Shown: positions 16,350 through 22,906 of the stretch, in pieces
Numbering within the stretch: position 1 is the first letter of the stretch
How the letters are laid out: the number at the start of each line of letters is the position of its first letter
Source: Acidimicrobiales bacterium
GTDB taxonomy: Bacteria > Actinomycetota > Acidimicrobiia > Acidimicrobiales > SHLQ01
Direction of reading: 5' to 3'
NCBI GenBank assembly: GCA_020628865.1
Contig: JAHDEJ010000025.1
Coordinates: 1-48,209 of the forward strand
Length of the DNA stretch: 48,209 nt
Position numbers and translations under genes: made by a program
Notes under the pieces: model-generated
What the model was told of the DNA's origin: nothing
The model's database searches: none
What the model saw: only the letters and a program-made list of their open reading frames with translations

Positions 16350-17387
16350 ATGACGCTCCGCCCCGCCGCCGCCAGGATCACCTGGTTGGTCGGCGGGGCG
16401 TTGCTCGTTCTGGGCGCTTGTGTCCTTGCGCTCGTCGTCGGCCCGACCGACATTCCCCGTGGCGGCGTGCTCCGCGAGTCGGTCGACCGGCTGACGCCGT
16501 TCGCCGTCGACAGCGGACTCTCGACCACCCAGGAGTCGATCGTCTGGAACCTTCGCCTCCCCCGGGTCGCGCTTGGACTGCTGGTAGGCGCATCGCTCGC
16601 GACCGCTGGCGCCACCTACCAGGGTGTCTTCCGCAACCCGCTCGCCGACCCGTACCTGCTCGGCGTGGCCGCTGGCGGCGGCCTCGGTGCCACGATTGCG
16701 TTCATCAACCGATGGGGCGATGCCCAGGGCGCGTTCGACGGCGTGCAGATCGCCGCCTTTGCCGGGGCGCTCTCGTCGGTCGCCATCACCTGGGTGGTCG
16801 GCGTTCTGGGCGACCGCAGCCGGTCCCCAACCTCGCTGATCCTGGCCGGCGTGGCCGTCGCCTCGTTCTTCACGGCGATGCAGACCTTTCTGCAGCAGCG
16901 CAATGCGGAGGACATCCGCCAGATCTACACGTGGTTCCTCGGCGGCCTGACCACCAGCGGGTGGGACGAGACGCTGCAGCTGCTTCCCGTCGCCATCGTC
17001 TGTGTCCTCGTTCTCGCCTTCTCCGGACGGACGCTCGACGTGCTCGCCGTCGGCGACGAAGAGGCCTCGATGCTCGGCCTTTCCGTGGGGCGGAGCCGCG
17101 TGGTCCTCGTGGTCGTCGCCTCGCTACTGACCGCGTCGGCGGTGGCGGTCAGCGGATTGATCGCGTTCGTCGGGCTGATCGTGCCCCATACGGTTCGCCT
17201 GTTGTTCGGCTCGAGCTTCCGAGCGATCGTACCGATGTCGATCCTCGTCGGCGCTGGCTTCCTCGTCCTGTGCGACCTCGCCGCCCGCACCGTCCTCTCC
17301 CCCGCCGAACTCCCGATCGGTGTGGTCACTGCGTTCTTCGGGGCGCCATTCTTCGTGGTGATCCTCAGGACGGCGGTGCTCCGATGA
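16350..17387 (+). CDS. btuC: Cobalamin ABC transporter permease (FecCD family)
   Basis: 345-residue membrane protein of about ten helices, PF01032. Signature regions are IVWNLRLPRVALGLLVGASL, GATYQGVFRNPLADPYLLGV, the cytoplasmic coupling segment GDEEASMLGLSVGRSR, and VSGLIAFVGLIVPHTVRLLF. It forms the channel fed by the lipoprotein upstream. The ATG at 16350 lies 41 bp after the preceding stop; its end overlaps the ATPase start by 4 bp. Siderophore permeases share the family, but the context argues for corrinoids. Confidence 0.93.
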   Translation: MTLRPAAARITWLVGGALLVLGACVLALVVGPTDIPRGGVLRESVDRLTPFAVDSGLSTTQESIVWNLRLPRVALGLLVGASLATAGATYQGVFRNPLADPYLLGVAAGGGLGATIAFINRWGDAQGAFDGVQIAAFAGALSSVAITWVVGVLGDRSRSPTSLILAGVAVASFFTAMQTFLQQRNAEDIRQIYTWFLGGLTTSGWDETLQLLPVAIVCVLVLAFSGRTLDVLAVGDEEASMLGLSVGRSRVVLVVVASLLTASAVAVSGLIAFVGLIVPHTVRLLFGSSFRAIVPMSILVGAGFLVLCDLAARTVLSPAELPIGVVTAFFGAPFFVVILRTAVLR

Positions 17388-18208
17388 CCGCGATCACGGC
17401 GACCGACATCGTGGTCAAGGTGAAGGGCACCACCCTCTTGCACGGGGTCGACCTCGAGGTGCGCTCGGGTGAGTGGTTGTCGATCATCGGCCCCAACGGC
17501 GCCGGGAAGTCGACGCTACTTCGTGCGATCGGCGGCGCGATCAAGTCGACCGGCAGCCTTCGCATCGGTGACGACGAGCTCGGTTCGTTGTCGGGTCGGG
17601 AGCGGGCCCAACGGGTTGCCTGGGTCCCGCAATCGCCAGTCGTTCCGCCTGGCATGAAGGTGCTCGACTACGTGCTCCTCGGCCGCACCGCTCATCTCCA
17701 CCCACTCGCCTCGGAAGGGTCAGGCGACGTCGACGTCGTCGAATCGATCCTCACCGACCTCGATCTGCATCCGCTCGCTCACCGTCACGTGAGCACGTTG
17801 TCGGGCGGCGAACGCCAGCGGACGGTCATCGCCCGGGCGCTCGCCCAGCAGACGACGATCCTCCTGCTCGACGAACCCACCACGGCGCTCGACCTCGGCC
17901 ACCAGCAGGAGGTTCTGTCGCTGCTGTGGAACCGGCACCAACAGTGCGGCCTGACGATCGTGTCGACGATGCACGATCTGACCCTCGCCGGCTCGTTCGC
18001 CGACCGGCTCGTGCTGCTCGCCGCCGGCCGGGTCGCCGCCGAAGGTTCCGCAGTCGATGTGCTCACCGAGCCCAACATCGAAACCCACTACGGTGCGCAG
18101 GTCAGCGTGCGCCGCGAAGGCGACACCGTGCTCGTCCTCCCCCGAATCGAACCGCCGAACAGTTCTGAATCCACGAAGCCAGATCCCAACGAGGAGAATT
18201 TGCGATGA
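17384..18208 (+). CDS. btuD: Cobalamin ABC transporter ATP-binding protein
   Basis: 275-codon ATPase with Walker A GPNGAGKST, Q-loop WVPQSPVVPPGM, signature LSGGERQR, Walker B ILLLDEPTTALD and switch His in TMHDLTLA, all intact. It is of the FecE/BtuD type and pairs with the permease just upstream, which it overlaps by ATGA. The last 4 bp overlap cobO, so importer and salvage enzymes share one mRNA under the riboswitch. Confidence 0.93.
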   Translation: MTAITATDIVVKVKGTTLLHGVDLEVRSGEWLSIIGPNGAGKSTLLRAIGGAIKSTGSLRIGDDELGSLSGRERAQRVAWVPQSPVVPPGMKVLDYVLLGRTAHLHPLASEGSGDVDVVESILTDLDLHPLAHRHVSTLSGGERQRTVIARALAQQTTILLLDEPTTALDLGHQQEVLSLLWNRHQQCGLTIVSTMHDLTLAGSFADRLVLLAAGRVAAEGSAVDVLTEPNIETHYGAQVSVRREGDTVLVLPRIEPPNSSESTKPDPNEENLR

Positions 18209-18780
18209 GCGAGAACAGCACCGAACCGCTGATGGAGAACCCGGCCGCCGAGAAGTCCGGTCGAGCCGAGTCGATCGTCCTCGTCAACACCGGCGACGGC
18301 AAGGGCAAGTCCAGCGCCGCGTTCGGCGTCATGATCCGCGGCATCGCCCGCGGGTGGGACGTTGCCGTCGTGCAGTTCGTGAAGAGCGGCAACTGGAACG
18401 TCGGTGAAGAGAAGATCGGCCGTCAGCTCGGCGTCGACTGGTTCAACGAAGGCGAAGGGTTCACCTGGAACTCCGAAGACCTCGAGCACGACAAGGCCGT
18501 CGCTCGCAAGGGCTGGGCCCAGGCGCAATCACTGATCGAAGCGAACGAGCACCAGCTGATCGTCCTCGACGAGCTCACGTACCTGATCAACTGGGGATGG
18601 ATCGATCCCGAACCCGTCTACGAGGCGATCCGCAATCGTCCGCCAAAGGTCAACATCGTGGTGACCGGCCGGGACGCCCCCCAGGAGCTCATCGACGTCG
18701 CCGACACCGTCAGCGAAGTTCGCAAGGTCAAGCACGCCTTCGACGAGGGCATCCTGGCGAAGAAGGGCATCGACTACTGA
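18205..18780 (+). CDS. cobO: Cob(I)yrinic acid a,c-diamide adenosyltransferase
   Basis: 191-residue ATP:corrinoid adenosyltransferase of the CobA/CobO/BtuR type that transfers the adenosyl group of ATP to Co(I) corrinoids. The P-loop is GDGKGKSSAAFG, followed by VVQFVKSGNWNVGEE, the WNSEDLEHD segment, and LIVLDELTYLINWGWI. It ends in a conserved KHAFDEGILAKKGIDY-like tail. Together with the importer upstream this suggests adenosylation of imported corrinoid. The ATG overlaps btuD by 4 bp and its stop shares one base with the cobU start. Confidence 0.95.
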   Translation: MSENSTEPLMENPAAEKSGRAESIVLVNTGDGKGKSSAAFGVMIRGIARGWDVAVVQFVKSGNWNVGEEKIGRQLGVDWFNEGEGFTWNSEDLEHDKAVARKGWAQAQSLIEANEHQLIVLDELTYLINWGWIDPEPVYEAIRNRPPKVNIVVTGRDAPQELIDVADTVSEVRKVKHAFDEGILAKKGIDY

Positions 18781-19325
18781 TGCGGCTCGGTCGGGGATTC
18801 TCGTTGCTGATCGGCGGAGCGCGCAGCGGCAAGAGCGATGCCGCGGTACGGCTCGGGCTGGCGTGGCCGGGCGATGTCGTCTTCGTCGCCACGGCGAGTG
18901 CCGGCGACGCCGACATGGAACGGCGGATCGCCCGCCATCAGGACGAGCGCCCGAGCGACTGGGCGCTGGTCGAAGCGCCGCTCTGCTCGGCGAACGACGT
19001 CGACATTCCCGACGGCGACGCGCTCCTGATCATCGACTGCGTCACAATGCTCGTGGCCAACCTCATGTTTGCGCAGCGCGACGAATCGGAAATCGACGCC
19101 CACATGGTCGTGTTGGCCGATGCGCTTGCATCTCGGACCAGCGGACCGAGCCTCGTGATCACGAACGAGGTGGGGCTCGGCGTCCATCCCGAAACCGAGA
19201 TGGGCCGTGAGTACCGGGACATTCTCGGCCGATCGAATCGACGACTCGCAGAGCGCTCGGAGTCGAGCCTCTTCATCACGGCCGGCCGCGTGCTACCGCT
19301 CCAGGAGCTCGAGTTCGACTGGTGA
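18780..19325 (+). CDS. cobU: Adenosylcobinamide kinase / adenosylcobinamide-phosphate guanylyltransferase
   Basis: 181-residue bifunctional enzyme that phosphorylates adenosylcobinamide and attaches GMP, giving GDP-cobinamide. P-loop LIGGARSGKSDAA is followed by VFVATASAGDADMERRI, and RHQDERP contains the histidine that becomes guanylylated in characterised CobU. VITNEVGLGVHPETEMGREYRD is the family's C-terminal signature. Start and stop are coupled to cobO (TGATG). It is the last gene of the riboswitch operon; a palindromic repeat pair follows the stop. Confidence 0.95.
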   Translation: MRLGRGFSLLIGGARSGKSDAAVRLGLAWPGDVVFVATASAGDADMERRIARHQDERPSDWALVEAPLCSANDVDIPDGDALLIIDCVTMLVANLMFAQRDESEIDAHMVVLADALASRTSGPSLVITNEVGLGVHPETEMGREYRDILGRSNRRLAERSESSLFITAGRVLPLQELEFDW

Positions 19326-19373
19326 CCGGCCCGCCGGCCAACCGGCGGACTGAACGACGTAGGTGAACGACGT

Positions 19374-19414
19374 AGGTGCCTGGCACCTAAACCCTCGTTA
19401 GGTGCCAGGCACCT
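19374..19414. repeat. Facing pair of AGGTGCCTGGCACCT palindromes after cobU
   Basis: AGGTGCCTGGCACCT (19374-19388) and its exact reverse complement AGGTGCCAGGCACCT (19400-19414) are separated by 11 nt. Together they can form a 15-bp stem, and each half is itself a palindrome. They lie between convergent cobU and the hydrolase gene, so one use could be a bidirectional terminator, although no T-run follows. The right copy forms the last codons and part of the stop of the hydrolase gene. A 13-nt direct repeat (GAACGACGTAGGT type) precedes the pair at 19352-19377. Confidence 0.85.
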
Positions 19415-20360
19415 CGGTCCCGACGTGGTCGAGGATCAGCTGCGCGATGGCGTTGTGTTCCTCCCAGTGCACCATGTGGCCGGCGTCCGGAAAGAGCTCC
19501 AGCGATGCGCTCGGGATACCTTCGGCCAGCTCGTCGATCTGATGGGGTCGGATCAGTTGGTCGCGGCCGGCACCGATCACCAGTGTCGGTGCGGTGATGA
19601 TGCCCAGCTGGTCGACCACGTCGTGATCCTTGAGCGCGATGGTGGCAGCGGCCCGCACGGGTTCCGGACAGGCGCGGAACATGTCGATCGCCTCGTCGAC
19701 CATGTGAAGACTCGGTGCACGGCCGAAGACGCCGAGCCCGGCGCCCACTCGCAGCCGCTCATCGGCCGGCACGATTGACTGCGGGATGTGGACCCTGCCG
19801 AGCGACAGCCCGAACTGATGCCGGGCGGTTTCGAGCGACGCAGCGGTTGCGACGAGTACGAGACGATCGACCCGGGCGGCGAACGCGTCCGGGTGGTGGA
19901 TGGCGTACGTCATGGCGGTCATTCCGCCCATCGAGTGGCCGACCAGCGCTGCGGCGTGCACGTCGAGCTCGTCCATGACGTGTGCGAGGTCGGCGGCGAG
20001 CTGGGTCGAGCCGTAGCCGGCGGTGCCGGGCGTGGATTCGCCGTGGCCTCGCTGGTCGACGGCGAGCACGCGGTAGCCGGCGGCGACGAGGGTCGGTGCG
20101 ATCGGGCCCCAGTCGTTCTTCGATGCGGTGAGTCCGTGGACGAGGACGATGGTCGGGCCTTCGCCGATGGTGGCGGTCATGATCTCGGCGCCATCGGGCA
20201 GGCGGACGGTTCGACGGTCGCCGGCGGGGAAGCGGACGGGCTGGCCGTTCAGCGGGTCGGGGTTGTCTCGCCATCTGCGGACGATCGCCCGTCCGGCGAG
20301 GCCGCCGGCCGCCAACAGCCCGAGTCCGACCGCCGGAAGGGCGACACGCTTCTGCACCAT
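19398..20360 (-). CDS. Alpha/beta hydrolase with N-terminal membrane anchor
   Basis: 320-residue hydrolase. An N-terminal hydrophobic segment (ALPAVGLGLLAAGGLAGRAIV) may anchor or export it. Then come TIVLVHGLTASKNDWGP (oxyanion region), VDQRGHGES, the nucleophile elbow GHSMGGM, the acid in GAGRDQLI, and the His in DAGHMVHWEEHN. These are intact, so it should be an active esterase, haloperoxidase-like enzyme or lactonase; the substrate is unknown. The final residues VPGT and the stop come from the palindromic repeat at 19400-19414, so the C-terminus has probably been rewritten by insertion of that element. Confidence 0.9.
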   Translation of the reverse strand: MVQKRVALPAVGLGLLAAGGLAGRAIVRRWRDNPDPLNGQPVRFPAGDRRTVRLPDGAEIMTATIGEGPTIVLVHGLTASKNDWGPIAPTLVAAGYRVLAVDQRGHGESTPGTAGYGSTQLAADLAHVMDELDVHAAALVGHSMGGMTAMTYAIHHPDAFAARVDRLVLVATAASLETARHQFGLSLGRVHIPQSIVPADERLRVGAGLGVFGRAPSLHMVDEAIDMFRACPEPVRAAATIALKDHDVVDQLGIITAPTLVIGAGRDQLIRPHQIDELAEGIPSASLELFPDAGHMVHWEEHNAIAQLILDHVGTEVPGT

Positions 20361-20422
20361 TCCCCCAGTCTGTCAGCAGCGCCTCAACATCCACTCCACC
20401 CCACCCTCCGCGCTCACCCCCT

Positions 20423-20472
20423 CACAACTGGGGGCAGCCCCCACTTGTAGTGGCGTGCGCGCGATGAGTGGG
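20423..20472. repeat. GGGGGCAGCCCCC repeat, copy 1
   Basis: The core TGGGGGCAGCCCCCA is a perfect palindrome; with one mismatch the dyad extends to ACAAC...CTTGT. A tail of GTAGTGGCGTGCGCGCGATGAGTGG follows. The palindrome and the tail recur, in the same order, at 20562-20614. It lies in the 254-bp non-coding gap downstream of nothing and upstream of the hydrolase start, so transcription-termination use is unlikely. A REP-like element is inferred. Confidence 0.75.
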
Positions 20473-20561
20473 GATCTGAACGGCTGGCGGTTGAGATTTC
20501 AACGAAGTCCCCGCGGCCTCGGACATTCGTCGGCCCGGTCCTGTCACTCGACGTGCGCAGA

Positions 20562-20614
20562 CCACCACACATGGGGGCTGCCCCCAGTTGTGGTGCGGTG
20601 CGCGCGGTGGGTGG
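20562..20614. repeat. GGGGGCTGCCCCC repeat, copy 2
   Basis: The core TGGGGGCTGCCCCCAGTTGTG (20572-20592) is the exact 21-bp reverse complement of the head of copy 1. The tail GGTGCGCGCGGTGGGTGG repeats the copy-1 tail in direct orientation with small changes. The element ends directly at the stop codon (TAA on the minus strand, 20615-20617) of the PhnD-like gene, so it could act in mRNA 3' end protection for that gene. Confidence 0.75.
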
Positions 20615-21307
20615 TTAGTCGAGCATGACCTTGTGGGCGGAGCCGTCGCTGGGGAGCCAGTCGGGGGCTGCGTCGAGCGCGTCCGCCACTACGGCGCGGA
20701 GGCCGTCGGGCATCGTGGCCACGACCGACAGCGGCGGTGCCGGCCAATCCCGCGTCTCGTCGATGACCACCAGACCGGCCCGATCGTCGTCGCTCGCCGC
20801 GTTCCAGATCGAACTGTCGATCGCTGCCACGTCGGCCATCCCCGACCGCACCAACGCCATCGAGTGGACGTGCCCGCCCGACAGCACGTGCGTCGGGTGC
20901 TCCTCGGCAGTGTGACCGTGCTCGGCGACGTGCAGCTCCCACGCCCGCCAACCCGACCACGAGCCGTACTCGTTCACGGCGAGGCGGGCGGCCATCGCCT
21001 GGTCGATGGAGCGAATGGTGGACGCCTGCCGCACCACAACGACCGATCGGTAGACCGGTTCCCGCTCACCCGGAAACAGCGGCACACCGACGACCTGCAG
21101 CGGTGCGCCGTCCTGCTGCATCTTCACGGTGAGCAGGCCGCACGCAAAGACGAGATCCATCCGTCCGGCCCTGGCGGCCGACTCCCGCTCGTCGGCCGGG
21201 AGCTCGTTGTCGAATGCCACCTCGACCCCGCGGCTGCGCAGCGCATCGAGCAGCCGCCGCAGGATCGGCACCGTGTTGTCACCCAGAAGCGTCGTCGCCT
21301 GCAGCAT
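20615..21307 (-). CDS. PhnD-like substrate-binding protein without a signal peptide
   Basis: About 230 residues resembling the phosphate/phosphonate periplasmic-binding family (PF12974): RMDLVFACGLLTVKMQ, then VYRSVVVVRQASTIRSIDQA, LAVNEYGSWSGW, HVLSGGHVHSMALVRSGMADVAAIDSS and the usual PPLSVVATMPDGLR end. There is no signal peptide or lipobox, so it probably stays in the cytoplasm as a stand-alone sensor or enzyme-like binder. ATG 21307 (MLQATTLLGDN) is chosen; the frame opens 45 bp earlier but that part is encoded by the palindromic repeat. No transporter genes adjoin. Confidence 0.85.
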   Translation of the reverse strand: MLQATTLLGDNTVPILRRLLDALRSRGVEVAFDNELPADERESAARAGRMDLVFACGLLTVKMQQDGAPLQVVGVPLFPGEREPVYRSVVVVRQASTIRSIDQAMAARLAVNEYGSWSGWRAWELHVAEHGHTAEEHPTHVLSGGHVHSMALVRSGMADVAAIDSSIWNAASDDDRAGLVVIDETRDWPAPPLSVVATMPDGLRAVVADALDAAPDWLPSDGSAHKVMLD

Positions 21308-21331
21308 CCGATCAGCCTGCCACCCAAAGGA

Positions 21332-21393
21332 GCCTGGCACCTTTTGCGGCAAAAGCTGCCAGGCCCCTTCGGGGCCGGAAGGTGCCAGGCACC
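21332..21393. repeat. Cluster of three hairpins including GGTGCCAGGCACC
   Basis: Three inverted repeats in 62 bp. First, a 14-bp stem with one mismatch, GCCTGGCACCTTTT against AAAAGCTGCCAGGC (21332-21345 and 21351-21364). Second, GGCCCC-TTC-GGGGCC (21362-21376). Third, the palindrome GGTGCCAGGCACC (21381-21393). The first two together read like a compact terminator for the unknown gene upstream on the minus strand (stop at 21404). The third is identical to the core found at 0.9 and 19.4 kb. Confidence 0.8.
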
Positions 21394-21403
21394 ATGGCGG
21401 TGG

Positions 21404-22090
21404 TCACCGGGGGTCGTTGGTGGCGAGGTCGGTACTGGCGAACGCTCCGGCTTGGAAGCCGCCGGGCAGTTCACGCACGGCCTGCCACTGCGGGGTGCTC
21501 GCGTAGTCCCAGTAGCCCGTCGACTCGATGCGGATCGTCTCCGAACCGGGCACGCCTTCGAGCAGGCAACCCTTGTGGATTCGCACGCTGTTGTAGACCA
21601 GCGGCGCCACCTCGTCCACGGCCTTCTTGTGGACGGCAGCGCCCCGCCACGTCTCCCGGTCGGCGGGGTCGGTGTGGATCACGAGGTTGGCCCAGTAGTT
21701 GTCGATCAGCTCCATCGAGCTGTAACCGAGCATGCCAGGGTGATTGGCGAGCTCGGCGAGGAGGCCGTCCTCGGCCTGGTCGAGTGGGGTCTTGTCGGCA
21801 TCGGCGATGCGATCGCTGAAGAACCCGACCACGTGCACGGTGACCGGTTCGACGATGCGGTCGGGGTCGCACACGATCGTGCGCCGCTTCAGGTCGTGGA
21901 CCATCCACTCGATTCGTTCGTGGGCGGTGAGCGTTCGTTGCCCCATTGCGGCGAGCCGAACGAGCGAGCGAATGTCCTGAAGCAGGTAGTTCATCAGCGC
22001 GAGGTCGCGGGGGTAATGGCTGGGGCAAGCACACGGATGCGCGTCGGGCCCCTCGTCCGGTTCGAGCTCGATGATGGTCGCTTCGGGCAT
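21404..22090 (-). CDS. Conserved-looking protein of unknown function
   Basis: 228 residues, soluble, no signal peptide. I do not recognise the family. Visible are a His/Cys cluster near the N-terminus (HPCACPSHYPRD), a helical stretch MNYLLQDIRSLVRLAAMG, and an alternating strand-helix core with TVHVVGFFSDRIAD, PGMLGYSSMELIDNYWANLVIHTD and TIRIESTGYWDY that could be a ferredoxin-like/dimeric barrel half. Codon use is like the neighbours, so it is a real gene. The Cys cluster might bind metal. It precedes the PhnD-like gene on the same strand, separated by the hairpin cluster. It is divergent from the IclR gene. Confidence 0.75.
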   Translation of the reverse strand: MPEATIIELEPDEGPDAHPCACPSHYPRDLALMNYLLQDIRSLVRLAAMGQRTLTAHERIEWMVHDLKRRTIVCDPDRIVEPVTVHVVGFFSDRIADADKTPLDQAEDGLLAELANHPGMLGYSSMELIDNYWANLVIHTDPADRETWRGAAVHKKAVDEVAPLVYNSVRIHKGCLLEGVPGSETIRIESTGYWDYASTPQWQAVRELPGGFQAGAFASTDLATNDPR

Positions 22091-22131
22091 GGCGAGCAGT
22101 GTGCCGCGGTCACCCCGCTTCTGCCAACTGG

Positions 22132-22157
22132 TAGCATTGCATTTCAGCTAGTGAAAT
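22132..22157. promoter_or_regulatory. Promoter and candidate IclR operator
   Basis: TAGCAT (22132-22137) is a fair -10 box for the IclR gene, followed at once by a perfect inverted repeat ATTTCA-N5-TGAAAT (22141-22157). The dyad would overlap the transcription start and lies 11 bp before the GTG. IclR-family proteins often repress themselves and a divergent gene through such short AT-rich palindromes, so the site may control both this gene and the unknown gene at 21404. Binding is inferred. Confidence 0.5.
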
Positions 22158-22168
22158 AGTAGGGACTC

Positions 22169-22864
22169 GTGAACGCACCGAACACCGGGCCACAACGCAG
22201 CGGCGATCTTCACGTGTCGCGCTCCGCCACACGTGCACTCGACCTCGTCGACATCGTCGTGACGGCGGGCTCGATCAGCCTGACCGAGGCGGCCGAGCAG
22301 AGCGACATCCCGACCAGCACCACGCTGCGCCACCTGCGAGCGTTGATGAGCAAGGGATGGCTCACCCGTGACGCGGCGGGCAACTTCTCGGTCGGCCCGA
22401 CCTTCCTGCGCCTCGGCATCAACGCCTTCCGAGAAGGCCCATGGGCACGCCTCACCGCTGCCGCACTCCCCCACCTCCACACGCTCGCCGAGACCACCCA
22501 GGAGTCGGCGTACCTTGCGGTTCGCGACGGATCCGAGGCCGTCTACCTCTCCACGGTCGAGAGCCCGCGGGCGATCCGCCACGCCGGTTGGGTCGGTCGC
22601 AGCGTGCCGCTCGATGGGACCGCTGTCGGCGACGCTCTGCTTGCGCCGCTGGCCTTTGGGAGCATCCCCGTCTTTCGCAACGTCGGCGCCGTCGAGGACG
22701 ATGTCACAGCACTGTGCGTCCCGGTCGCCGACCAGGGCGCCGTCACCGGAGCGTTCTCACTCCTCGGCCCAACGGAGCGAATGACCGCCGAAACCGACGT
22801 GCCCATGGCAGCCGCACTCCGGGCAGCCTCGGCGGCGTTGACCGAGGACCTCTCCGGCACCTGA
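22169..22864 (+). CDS. IclR-family transcriptional regulator
   Basis: 231-residue regulator. A winged HTH (ATRALDLVDIVVTAG, SLTEAAEQSDIPTSTTLRHL, GWLTRDAAGNFSVG) precedes a GAF-like effector domain (LPHLHTLAETTQESAYLAVRD, VYLSTVESPRAIR, VPLDGTAVGDALLA). The effector domain is a little short compared with the usual 250-residue family. It is divergent from the unknown gene at 21404 and 42 bp upstream of cobT, so it could read into cobT. Ligand unknown. Confidence 0.92.
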   Translation: MNAPNTGPQRSGDLHVSRSATRALDLVDIVVTAGSISLTEAAEQSDIPTSTTLRHLRALMSKGWLTRDAAGNFSVGPTFLRLGINAFREGPWARLTAAALPHLHTLAETTQESAYLAVRDGSEAVYLSTVESPRAIRHAGWVGRSVPLDGTAVGDALLAPLAFGSIPVFRNVGAVEDDVTALCVPVADQGAVTGAFSLLGPTERMTAETDVPMAAALRAASAALTEDLSGT

Positions 22865-22906
22865 CCAAGACACAGCCCGCCGGGACGGGCCGGTAACCTT
22901 CGGCTG

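Noticed and set aside
21308-21352. Earlier start of the PhnD-like gene
   Set aside because: The extra residues are encoded by the palindromic repeat, and a plausible ATG with family-like sequence lies at 21307.
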